Assembly (NCBI GenBank): GCA_022036555.1
Contig: CM039140.1
Span: 2,090,785-2,154,784, forward strand
Source: Microstegium vimineum
Lineage: Eukaryota > Streptophyta > Magnoliopsida > Poales > Poaceae
DNA: 64,000 bases
Direction: 5' to 3'
Both the position numbers and the translations under genes were made by a program. The notes beneath the pieces were generated by a model. That model worked only from the letters and a program-made list of their open reading frames with translations. It was not told the origin of the DNA and did not search any database. Below, in pieces: positions 50,203 through 61,270 of the stretch (positions are counted from its first letter, which is position 1; each line of letters opens with the position of its first letter).

Positions 50203-50515
50203 AGGCCCGTTTGAAACGAAGGAATAGAAAACGAGGAATAGAGGGAAACGTAGGAACGAAGAAAACACATGAATGAAAAAAATGAGAAAACCACATGAAT
50301 AAAAAATAGAGGAATGATCAAATTTTGTTGTTTGGAACACAGGAACCGAGAGAACAAAAATTTTGGTTTGGATTGAATTTTTCAGTTCCTACGTTTTGTG
50401 AAGGAGTTCATTCCTTTCCGGAGGAACAGTGAGGCTCATTCCTACATTCTAAATGATCGTGACATCAACATTCTATAGGAATCGGTTTCTTTGAGATTTC
50501 CTTTGAAAATCCTTC
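50203..50515. mobile_element. MITE with gcccgtttg ends
   Basis: Left end ggcccgtttgaaacgaagga and inverted right end cgtttggatcgaaggatt; the interior is rich in gaggaatag and its complement. About 310 bp. The target duplication could not be assigned because the right flank is corrupted. Confidence 0.5.
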
Positions 50516-50525
50516 GATCCAAACG

Positions 50526-51042
50526 AAAAAAGAGCAATTTAAAACAGACGACAAGTGTATTCGTAAAGTTATTTAAACTATTATGCCAAAACTCACTTCA
50601 ACACTTTGTAATGTTTTCTATTTTAGCTAACTATACCCATCATTCACGAACCATATTTACCTAATAGTCCGTTTGCTTATATTTTTCCAATTTACTGGGC
50701 TGTTTAAAACTCATTTTTAGATGCGCTTTCTTTTTTACATAATCCTAAATCCATAATTTACACTAATTTTACAGTCTTTTGGAGTTGCTCTAACAATTAC
50801 CCCTACTTTTTCTAAATAACCCAAAGTTTGGTCAAAAAAAATAAAGAGAATAATAAAAAATTTTGTGTAAATATAACAAAAAGGGTAAATTTAAAAAAAT
50901 TTTTATGGATTTAGTTTCATCCAATGTTATATCTTATCAAAAAATTTGGGTTTACCTTGAGATATTTTGACTCTTTTTAAAAAATGAAAGACTTATAAAT
51001 TTTTAAATAAAGGGAGCAGTTTTTTTCTTTTTTTTCCTTTTT
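50526..51042. repeat. Corrupted second copy of 49587-50130
   Basis: Collinear with 49587-50130 but with many one- to three-base deletions and lengthened homopolymers, and few plain substitutions. It runs directly into the N gap. Probably an uncorrected long-read contig end rather than a real duplication. Confidence 0.8.
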
Positions 51043-51142
51043 NNNNNNNNNNNNNNNNNNNNNNNNNNNNNNNNNNNNNNNNNNNNNNNNNNNNNNNNNN
51101 NNNNNNNNNNNNNNNNNNNNNNNNNNNNNNNNNNNNNNNNNN
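51043..51142. other. Assembly gap, 100 N
   Basis: Exactly 100 N, the usual placeholder for a scaffold gap of unknown size. Confidence 0.99.
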
Positions 51143-52889
51143 AAAATTGATCGGTCAAGATTTGTCTCACAAGGTTTGGTTCAAGTGTTCAAAGCCAAAA
51201 TGATGGATTGTTGTATGGAATATCTAGATCAAGCATAAGACAACAATGCAACAGGAATTCTTGAATAAGGCTTATCTATTGTGGATATTAATGACTCATG
51301 GATCTCAGTCAAAGGGATTGATGTATCAGAAGCTTATGAATGATTAAAGACAAGATATGGTTTGAAAAGGCTTGAGATGGTGAAGATAGCAAGGAAAGGG
51401 TCTTCGAGGTACTAAGCAGGGGTGAAGGGCAAGTGACGGCTTGGCGGCCGAAGAACCTAGCTAGGGTGAAGAGAAGTAATTGCATTTAGTTGAGGTACTA
51501 ATCAAGATATGATGATCATATATGTGTGAAGGATCTATTGGATTGATTGATGGAAGTGACTTGGTGCATTTGGATTTATCTACACTTGATGAATGAACTC
51601 AAGTCACATGCTCAAGATGGCTATGCTCAAGTAAAAGGGAAGATATTGACATGGTTTGCGTCCTCCCATCTAGAAGATTGAAAGAAGCGGTTTTGGCTCT
51701 AAAAAGATCAACTCAAAAGGATTTAACTTCACTCTTTCTTTTTGATCTTGAGTTTATAAGAAAAACCGTACTATTAAGAGAGGATGCATCATGTTGATAG
51801 GCAATGTTTTCTAAGTGCTCAAAGCAACCCATGTGAGGTTTGAGTGAGTTGGTCAAAGACAGAAGCTGGGTGGCTCTGTCTGGTGAATACCGGACGTGTC
51901 GGTATGCATATCTGATCTTGAACAGGGGAATACCGGACGTGTCCGGTATCCATACCGGACATGTCCGGTATCCCCAACGGCTATAAAACAGCTAGTTTTT
52001 CTTGGGGGCTATAAATAACCCCAAGCCTTCTCTTGTGAGGGTTGCTGATTCTGCTAATTTCTACACACTTTGTTGAGCCTTGCAAACACTCTCTAACCCT
52101 CTCTTAGTGAGTGATTGGTCTTAATTGCAAATCTCATCAGTGGGTTGAGCGAGAGCATCTTGGGCACTAGAGAATATTGTTTTATTTCGTGATTCGCATT
52201 TGTTACTCTTGGGACCTTCGGTCCTAGACGGTTAGGCGTCGCCGGAGAGCACCCAAGAGCTTGTGGTTTGCCTCGGATCGTTTGTAAACGGTTGATCTCA
52301 CCGCCGAAAGGAAAGAGATCAAATTAGTGGAAGGAGCAAAAGCGCTTGGAAAAGACCGCGGCTAGAGATGACCTTCGGGTCCTCTAGAGCTGGACCTTTG
52401 TGGTAGCTCGCAACCCCGCTCAACAGAGAGTAGGAACCTTTGTGGGTCCAAACTTCGGTAAAACAATTCGTGTGTCTCAATTTCCATTTCAATTATTACT
52501 TGTGATCTCCGTGGTTGTTGGAGCTTGTGTGTAGGTTCTGGTGGTTTCATTGGTCAAACAACATTCACCAGGAACCTGTTAGAAGTTGGGAAAACCAAGG
52601 AACAAGGTTCCAAGAGATACAACTCAAGTCGTGTATACCGGACGTGTCCGGTATTAGCACAGCGTGTGCATTCTTATGCATTTTCTGTGCTAACCTTTGT
52701 GGTGCAGGTGTTGGGCACTTGAGTTGTTTCACTCTTTTTATTCTTGTGCCTTTCTAGAATAGAGGGTATTTCTTTCATTTGGAGTTTCTAAGAATTTAGA
52801 AACTCCCTCACTAATAGTTTCCGCATTTAAGTTGAAATTTTCAGAAACGCCTATTCACCCCCCTCTAGGCGGCATCCAAGGTCCTTTCA
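51143..52889 (+). repeat. SIRE-like copia LTR, left end lost in gap
   Basis: Ends cccctctaggcggcatccaaggtcctttca at 52889, like the outer LTR ending at 21464. It has accgtactattaagagagg at 51767-51786 and an array of ataccggacgtgtccggtat-type palindromes at 51888-51975 with a further copy at 52633-52654. A TATA box ctataaata lies at 52009-52017. No primer site follows, so it is a solo or 3' LTR. The ORF 52515-52757 inside has no domain. Confidence 0.7.
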
Positions 52890-53336
52890 GGTCACTTGTG
52901 TTCCCATTTAAGAGCCAAGCTAGGGTGCATAGGGGTGTCGGAGACCCCCTAAGGATCTACCTTTAGTCAGATTTTAGTGCTAAACTAATCTCAAGTTTTA
53001 TTTAATCCAAATTTTATTTTTCTAATTTTTAAGCATGATTAAAGAATTGCAATAAATGCAAAAGGGAAATAAAAGATGACTACCGACTTACCTTTCGGCG
53101 AAGGCTCCTTGATTTTAAGTCCTTAGAGCAGGACTCTCCTTCTTGTTCATTCTTCGGGTGCACTTGATAGCTCCGGAGACGGAGATCGAGGAGTGTGAAC
53201 CTCCTTCGCTTTCCAAACCTGTCTTGGATTAGCGGGTTCGTCCTTCTTGAGTTCTTTGATCTTGGCCTTCGGGTACTGCTTCTTTTTGCATGGATCTTGA
53301 ACTCTTCTTCTTGGTGGATTTGCCTGAGAGTTCCCC
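52890..53336. other. Between LTRs; possible minus-strand gag scrap
   Basis: AT-rich to 53085. Then a minus-strand frame (53338-53147) rich in Lys, Pro and Arg (KAKIKELKKDEPANPRQVWK), resembling a retrotransposon gag tail. Family not resolved. Confidence 0.3.
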
Positions 53337-55254
53337 ATGTGTTTGGTTTTGAGTAATTGATGAAACCTACCTAAGTACTAACCATTGATCTCTAAGTTTG
53401 AATAATGAGATGGTTGGTACATGCCATGTGATGGAGCAAGGTGGATCAAGTGGATGGCACAAGCTCTAGCATGGTGGTGGAAAGGAAAATGGTGTGAAGG
53501 CAAAGGTGATATAGGAACCATTTTCGGTTTGGTGATCAAGACATCATAGAGGATGTGATCACATTTAGGATTAGATAGCCGTACTATCAAGGAGGGAGCT
53601 CTTGCGAATGATTACGGTTATCATGTGCCACTAGGTTCTTTCCATTGCATTTAAAATCAATTGAACTAGTGGAAACAACCAACTAATTCCAAGATAATTG
53701 TGAACTAAAGCTAACACACGTGCACAAGTGTTGAGATCACTTAGTGTTGGCTCTTGGAAGCTTGGGAGAAGTTGGTGAAGTGTTTTGGGCAGAAGAAAGA
53801 GCTCCCGACTGTGGTCCGGACGCTAGGGTTAAGTCGGGTCCGGACCATCGGAGATGGGTCCGGAGGCTTACCCTAGCTCGACTGGCTGAGAGCAGTGATC
53901 CGGACGCTGGTTGAGGTCCGGACGCAAGGGCACCGGACGTGCGTCCAGAGTCCTTGCACTCTCTGTTTGCTCTCTACTGTTCTCTGGTGGAAGAGTTCGG
54001 ACTAGTGACCGGACGTGCGTTCCAGAGTGGAAGAAGAGAAGAGGGAGCTCTCGGGTTCTCGGAATTAATTTCCGGACACTCGAGGTGTTGAGTCTGGACA
54101 CAGGAGCAGTAGCGTCCGGAGACGTGTGGCGCACTGCGGTGCGCGCGGGAAGAAGCAATTCAAATGGTTAGGGCGACCGGACGCAGGCGCGTTGGTCCGG
54201 ATGGCGTGCTGCGTGCGTCGGAGGTCGCGACGGAGCTGCAATCGATCCATTGACTCTCTGCTGGTGGTAGGTCCGGACACAGTTGATGGTCCGGACCCCA
54301 TGTGAAAAGTGCGTCTGGAGGTACGCAGTGAAGTGTTTTTCAGTGGGAAAACGACTAGTTATGTGAGTGGGCTATATATAGTGGTATGGCCGGCCCTTGG
54401 GAAAAATTCTTGCACTCTCACTTCACTCATACACTTGTGCTTGCTTGAGAAGCTCCACCACTCATCCCTCTAAGCATATTTGACATATTCATGAGAGATT
54501 GAGTGAACCCAAGTGCATTGCTCCTTTGATTGCATACTAGTGGCACTGGTGATCGTTGTCTTCATGGAGCTCTTATTATTCTTGGAGGTTGCCACCTCCT
54601 AGACGGCTTGGAGGCGACAAGGATCGTTGAGCGAAGGAAGGTGTTTGTCTCCGCTCCGATCGGTGGATTGTGAGGGGTTCTTGAACCTTCCCCGTGGGAG
54701 TTCGCGAAAGGTATCTCTAGTGGATTGCTCGTAGCTTGTGGGGTCCTTATCTTGTGTTTTTTTGCGGTACCCGGTGACGGGTTTGACGTGTGATGCCAAT
54801 TAGCGCGTGAACCTCCAAGTAGGTGAATCGCTACAACGAGGAGGAGCTTGTTGGCAAACAAGTGAACCTCGTAAAAAATCTTGTGTCATCTTGTCTCTAT
54901 CGAGGATTCATATTGTGATTGCTTCCATATTAGGATATCTCTTGATTGCTACTCTCCACGTCGGTATTATCTTTCTATCTCTAGCTTTGCACTACCTTTC
55001 TTTACATTCTTGCAAAGTAGAACCTCTAGCTTAGTTTGTGTTTCTTAGTTGTGTAGCTCTAGTTCTCTAGCTCTTGTGTGTGACATAGGTTATCTTGCTA
55101 GTGACTAGAATTGATAGGTGGCTTGCATAACTGTAGTGCTAGTGTAAACTGCTTTACAACCGTGTTTTATTCTAACAAGTTTGCCTAAGTGTTGTTGTAG
55201 AAACTTTTAATAGGCTATTTACCCCCCCCCCCTCTAGCAATATCTAAACCTTTC
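53337..55254 (+). repeat. SIRE-like copia LTR (solo)
   Basis: Begins tgtgtttggttttgagtaat and ends atctaaacctttca. It carries gccgtactatcaaggaggga at 53578-53597, about a dozen gtccggacgc-type palindromes at 53814-54320, a TATA box ctatatata at 54370-54378 and a C run at 55221-55230. No primer site follows and no polypurine tract precedes. No 5-bp duplication could be matched, so the ends may have been rearranged. Confidence 0.65.
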
Positions 55255-56091
55255 AGTGCCTTAACCTGTTTATTAGATTTATAACCATTGAAAGCACATT
55301 TTACCTTATGACTCGGAACTGGAAGTGGATTTGGCCTGATCCACGTAGATGACCGCATTGGTGGTGTTAAGGAATGACCTTCCCAATATGAACATGAACG
55401 TCTACATTGGCTCCCATGTCCAAGATGATGAAGTCGGTGGGGATGTACTCATCTTGGATGTTCACCAAGATATCCCTTGCAAGTCTCTTCGGGAAACCGC
55501 AACATTTGATTTGCCATCTGCAAGCGAACACATGTAGGGAGCAAAGGTCCCCCTAACAGATTATCGTACGTTACCTTGGACATGATGTTGATACCCGATC
55601 AAGATCGCAGAAGCGTTGTGGAATGTTTGTTGTCCGATTGACCACTGATCGTCGGGTGGCCTGGATCTTCCTTCTTCATGATGAAGGGAGGATCGAGAAG
55701 ATAGCCCCAGTTGGAATGAAGTGGAGGCTTACCGAACCTCGTTGTGACCATATTAACATGCTCAATTGGATCCTCTGGTTTCCCAGGAATCTTACCTTAT
55801 TCTAGAGATGGAAGAGCTGCAGCTAACTGAGCTAGTTGGGTTTCTAACATTTTATTAAAGTTCAGTTGATTTTTCATGGCAGTGGCAAAGCTATCCATTT
55901 CTCACCAAGATTTTCAAGAACTTTATCATTGGCAATTATCTTTTTATTAATACCATCATTAATTTTAGATTGACCAAGAACAAGATCTTTCAATGAAGGC
56001 TGGTTATTGTAAGAATTGTAATTGCTATTACCTTCATTACCTTGGTAGAAGGGGCGTGAATTCCAATTTCCTTGTTGTTGGGGTCGATACC

Positions 56092-56131
<40 letters not shown>

Positions 56132-57290
56132 GATGATGATGATGATGAAGTTCACGTCCTCCTTCGATGTCTCGGGGCAGTTGTTGCCCGAGGTGATCAT
56201 TTCCCCCGCACACCCTCGCACCATGGATCGACTTCAATAGCTTGTGCGGCAGCAATGAGGTAGATGGTCTCTCGTTCCATCTTGGAACCTTCTCATCAAG
56301 AGGTCCATTCTTGGCAGAGAGCATGTCCACCTCATTCACGGTGTGCATACCTCTCTTCTTCGGTTGGAGATGTTCTCCTCACCCATCCTTGGTTGAGTAC
56401 CATCTTTTCGATGAGGTCCTTGGCATTCCTCACAGTGTGTTGGAGGAATGCCCCTCCAGCGGCAGCATCATGGTGACTACGGGCCATGCTAGACAGTCCA
56501 TGGTAGAATCCTTGAATCAGGAGCCAATCTTCTATCCCATGTTGACGACAGACACGATTGTACTCATGGAGGCGTTCCCATGTTCGAGAATCATCTCATC
56601 AGACTGTTGTTGGAAGCTCTAAATCTTTCCGCGAAGGGCATTGGTTTTGCCCGTCGGGAAGAACTTCTTCAGGAATGCATTGGCACACCTCTCTCAGGTG
56701 GTGGCTTCGTCTTTGTGGGTCGTAAAATCATTGCTTCGCCTTTCCCAATAACGAGAATGGGAAGAGACAAAGACGAATAGCATCAGGCGTCACTCCTTTG
56801 ATGGTAAATGTGCCACACACCTCCATGAAGTGATGGAGATGAGCATTGACATCCTCATGGGGCTTCCCGCAAATTGGATGGTTTGCACCATGTGGATCAA
56901 GGCGGGCTTCAGCTAAAAAGGTGGTATCCCCGATGTTACCTCGGGACCCTGAGCTACGTGGGTAGCAGACGGAGCCGAGAAGTCAGAGATCGCCTTCTGG
57001 GCCATAGCTTCCTTGAGTGGTGGTGAGAACCTCCTTCCTCTAACGGATTCAGGGTCGAGATGAACCTCTGAGGGGGAACTTGACGCCCTCTAGTCCTCCT
57101 AAACAGTTGCCGGATCTTCTAGCTAATTTCCCGACAGCTGGAAACCCGCTCATACACATCTGGCTTCACAAGAAGGAAGACACAGACAGGGGTAAGCCCC
57201 TATGACTAATTGATATTTAAGTTAACGAGAATCTCTGATTCAATCAAATTTAAAAATTTTCTGGCTATGCTTTCCCTGGCAACGACACCA
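55255..57290 (-). pseudogene. Athila-type gypsy gag, minus strand, decayed
   Basis: The minus strand reads a gag C-terminal region with a poly-Asn run, then GYRPQQQGNWNSRPFYQGNE, NQPSLKDLVLGQSKINDGIN and ANDKVLENL (56224-55874), a pattern I know from Athila gag proteins of grasses. The remaining region towards 57290 has short frames only, with stops and shifts. The primer site and LTR of the same element lie immediately upstream on the minus strand. Plus-strand frames over this interval are shadows. Confidence 0.65.
57269..57290 (-). other. Primer-binding site of the Athila element
   Basis: Minus strand tggtgtcgttgccaggga compares with the Athila tRNA-Asp-type PBS TGGCGCCGTTGCCGGGGA, differing at four positions. 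It lies just inside the LTR end. Confidence 0.6.
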
Positions 57291-57297
57291 GAAATGC

Positions 57298-57784
57298 TTG
57301 TTGGTATTTCTTAGGACTATGGATAAAATCCGCAAGCACACAGATTATACCGTTGTAGCACTTCACCTAGGAGTATTCCAAGGTATCGTAATTTATATTT
57401 TCCCAAAGGGGAAAGCGGAGCTAGAAATGATAATTAGAGAGAGATCCTCGAGAGCACCTCAACTTAGTACCCACTAGCATAGGGGGGTAAATGATATAGG
57501 TAAAAGGGAAGGGGATGAATAAATAAGCCAAGGTAAAAGATAACTTAGAGTTTAAACTAGATAGTAAGTAGGTGGGAGGACAACGAGAGGTAAAAGGGAC
57601 TCCTATGTAATTCACCTATTCAATATACTTAGCTAATTAATTAGTCTAAACACAATAGTTTGTCTCGTCAATACAAGTATGCTAGGCGAGGGGGTAGATC
57701 AATAGGAGGGCAAAAACTCCTATCGGACCGCGCTCTCTTTTTACGGGGGCCTTCCCTTTTAAGAACTTGCTAAACACTGGTGGA
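57298..57784 (-). repeat. Athila LTR, minus strand
   Basis: On the plus strand it begins tgttggtatttcttagga, the inverted LTR end next to the primer site. The text aatccgcaagcacacagatt and ccgttgtagcacttcac is common in grass Athila-like LTRs. The other end was not found before the Tat-type LTR at 57785, which may have inserted into it. Confidence 0.5.
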
Positions 57785-58265
57785 TGTTGGGTATAATCCT
57801 CGGCATACCCCGGGGACCTTTTTGGGGCCCCCCGCCCAAAGACCCCCCACCCCGGGGCCCTTTGCGGCACGCGACCACCCCGCGTGCTCCCCAAAAGGGC
57901 TCCGAAGAAGTTTTGCTCACCAAAAAGGACCCTAGAAATGGGTTCGGACCTTTCAAAAGGGGGCCGATCGTACTGTTAAAATTGGAAAACTGTAACCCTG
58001 CCCCCCCGGCTATATAAGGCAACAGGGACCCCCCCGAAAAACCCCGACACCCATCTACAATCCCTAGACGCTCTAGGGCTTGGAACCTAAACTATATAAT
58101 CCAGCCCCCAAACCCAAAAGAGTAGGTATTAGGTGATTTGCGGGGCCCAAACCTGTCAAAAATCGCCTTGTCTACCTCTCTGTGTTACGCTTGTCGTGCG
58201 CCACCCTCCGCCTCAATCTATACCGTGGGTACCCCCTAGGTGACTGCACGCGTTTTTTCGTGACA
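57785..58265 (+). repeat. 5' LTR of a Tat-lineage gypsy element
   Basis: Starts tgttgggtataatcctcggc and ends cgtgaca (481 bp). TATA box ggctatataagg at 58007-58018, with agggacccccc and gaacctaaac downstream, as in RIRE2/cinful-like LTRs. The upstream half is full of long C and G runs that look corrupted. Confidence 0.65.
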
Positions 58266-58266
58266 G

Positions 58267-58285
58267 TTGGTGCGCCAGTAGGGGG
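58267..58285 (+). other. Primer-binding site of the Tat-lineage element
   Basis: ttggtgcgccagtaggggg follows the LTR after one base. Close to the ttggcgcgccaggtaggggg motif that follows LTRs of Tat-type gypsy elements. Confidence 0.65.
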
Positions 58286-61270
58286 TTGTGCATCAATTTC
58301 AGGGGCTTTCAATTTGGTCACCCGTTCCCCGGATTCGATGGTCCTCCCAAACGTCGGGGTACCATACTTCAGGTGGCCTTCCTGGACCATTGGTCTCTCC
58401 GCGAGGGGGATGCGTCACCAATCGGCGCCGCCCCACCATGCCAATAATCACCCGCGAAAAGAAGATCAGCATCGGGACGATTTTGTTGGGGCGCCTCGAC
58501 TGCCCCAAAATGCTCATCGCCGGTGCATCGACCTCGTTCGGGGTACGGCGCCGGCCCCCCGGGCCCACCACGGGCGCCGACCCGCAATCATCAAAGCAAA
58601 GGCGAAAACCTTGGCGACCGGGCTTTATCTGATCCTCCAAAAATGCCTCACGGGCCCCGCAACCAAGCGGCGCTTTTTAAACGCGATATTCCCGATCGGT
58701 CTTTCGACCGGTTCTTGGTACCCTCGTCGGAACACTGTCATCATTCCCAATCGACAGCGACTCCAAACAGGCAGTGCCCCTCGGTGGGTACCTCCCCGGG
58801 ATCGACCACAAGCGGGGGGACGAATCGCCAGCTCGCCCAAATTAAAACCGCAGCTTCCCAGAATTCCCCCCAGGTTTTGGGGGGAGGATTTTCCAAGTCT
58901 CCGTCGATAGCCCCGCCCCGACAACGAGGGGGGCGCCGAACGCCCGCGAGGGACGCGCAATCCCAAACCCGCGTAAAAGACGCGACGACGAATGTGTGAC
59001 AAGAAAGGCGCAACGGGAGCGATTCGAGCGGAACGCATCGCGCGGGAAAAAACACGAGTGAGACAGGGAGTCGTGATCATGCCGACGAAATCTCCAAGAT
59101 TTCGACATGAGGGGCGACGTCCCGGGTATACTCAACACCTAGTGAAATATGGCGCACCCCGTCTGCGAGCTGACCAAACTCAAAGGGTACGCCCCTGGTC
59201 AAAAAGATAGATGCCCACATAAGGGGGCCCTCACTCCGGGTAAAAGAAAAAAAACGAGTGCTCGAGCCCTCGGTTGTTCACAGCAGGAATCGCCACGGGG
59301 GCCCCCTGAAGGCGCCAGTGAGGATCCCGGGGCGCGATGGGAAGACCCAACGAGCCCCCCCATGGTCAAAAAACCAGGACCCCTGTGCCGGAGCCCCCTG
59401 AGGGACGGAAACAGAGATGCCACGATACGACAAAAGGGTCCCGGCGCGACCCGCACCCACTCCACATGCCGAGCCCTCCAAGGATCGAAGACAGAGACCC
59501 CCGCATCGACGTAAGAGAAAAGCCCCGGGTCCCAAGGATTGTACCAACCCCCCCACGCCCGGGGCCCCCCAAGACAACACGACAGGATCGCCAAGGTAGA
59601 CAATGAGATACACAACCCCCAAAGCAAACCCGGCGCCGACCCCGAGCCCGGGAGGACTACGCCTCTTCTACCCCCCCGGCCATCCCCAGGCCCCAGAGCT
59701 TCAGAGTAACGCGGTGGGAAATACGACGGCAAGGCAGTCCGGAACAATGGGCCTCCACGTACGAATCGACGTGTACGCCCCCCGGAGGAGACCCAGCGTG
59801 ATGGCAAATTACCTACCCTAATGTTTCGCATCCCCCATCAGTGGGTCCAAAAAAATCCCCCAAAAGGCCCCTCGGCAACTGGGGGAAAACCCCAAGGAAT
59901 CTTCGTCGAAACATTTTCAAACAAGTTGTCCAACCATGAACCTTACGACGGGAAAACCCTCTGCCAAAAACAAAAGAGCCTTTGAGAATACCTCGTCTTT
60001 CTTACAACGCCTGAGAAAAATAGAGATCTCCAACCGGGAAACCCTCGCCCTTTTCCCAACGGACTGCAAAAGGACGACCTCCAAAAAAAAGTTGGCTCGG
60101 AAAACTAAAAGACCATAGAGTAATGATGAGATTTCGAACCCCATCCAACCCAAACGTGCCCCCCGAAGCAGAAGAACGACGGCGTTTCCCGTTCTCCGAA
60201 AACGCTCGGGTAAACAATCCCGACCAGATTACCGGAACAGGGAAAAGGGCCAAGACACCGGACCATCGGCCAGGGAACCCGAAAAGCCGACCCAAGGGAG
60301 ACACACAAGAAATAGTTATGTGCCAACCTAACGCTCGCCCAAGAAAACTACGACGACGAATCGAGAAGATCTCGGATGGACGTGTCCCATACACAAAAAC
60401 GCCAAGCATCCCCGCACGCATGTAATCTCCTCAAAGACACCAGCAGAAAAAAGCGAAAAAGAAGTGGAAATGGCACCGACAAGGGAGGAGATAGAGAACC
60501 CCCTGTAACGGGTTCCGGCAGCCTCAACAACTACCCATCTTGGAGGTAATGGTCACCCCAAGGAGAAAAACGACGATGCCACGCCGAAAGGATTCTACTC
60601 AGTCGCCGCCGTGGCAACAACATGGCCAACTCCCGTACCTCGACTGGCGGAACAAACTATTAGCTTCTCCCGGGGTGACGAATGGGGCGGACTACATATA
60701 TCTAGGCCGTACCCCCTCTCATCACCCCCCCATTTCCCCATGTCATTTCGGGGGGTACGACGACAGGGCGCACCCTCAACATTTCTCTTACCGACGCATT
60801 CCCCTAGCTTTACTACTAAAGAAAAGATCTCTCCCCCCAAAAAATTTCCCCTTTCCCGGGGGGCATTTCAAAACAAAGCATCCAAGCAGTGGGGGATCAC
60901 CTTACCGGTACAGTTCGGCGACCCGGATCACTTCAGAGTGGAGAACATCAACTTCATCATCGCCAACTTCGAGTTTAGCCTACCCGCGACCCTCGGTTGC
61001 CCGGCGCTAGCCAACTAATGTCGGTTCCACACTACACCTACATGGTGTTGAAAATCCTGACACCACAAGGGTCCTGAGCCTTCGTACAAACCTAAAGATC
61101 ACGTATGAATGCGAGTAGCAGACAATCAAAAACCATTGAAAAAAACCATGTCGAGGACACATACAACTCCAACTCCATCGACAAAACAGTCGCAAGAAAC
61201 CAAGGGATGCAGAAAAACGACGACAAGCACCGACCCCCTCGCAACTACATATAGAAGCCATCAGCCCCCA
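58286..61270 (+). pseudogene. Tat-lineage gag-protease region, decayed
   Basis: Reading frames are short and shift repeatedly. The clearest domain is at 60890-61135: VQFGDPDHFRVENINFIIAN followed by FEFSLPATLGCPALAN, the protease-RT linker pattern of Tat/RIRE2 polyproteins (usually ...RTE...F.VADF.S.YHAILGRPALAKF). In-frame stops follow. No RT core (YVDD-like) was found downstream, so the element is deleted or non-autonomous. Long C/G runs suggest either great age or poor consensus quality. Confidence 0.55.

Noticed and set aside
59199..59831. Minus-strand ORF of 210 codons
   Set aside because: Lies in homopolymer-rich Tat sequence; Gly/Arg/Ser-rich translation with no recognisable family.
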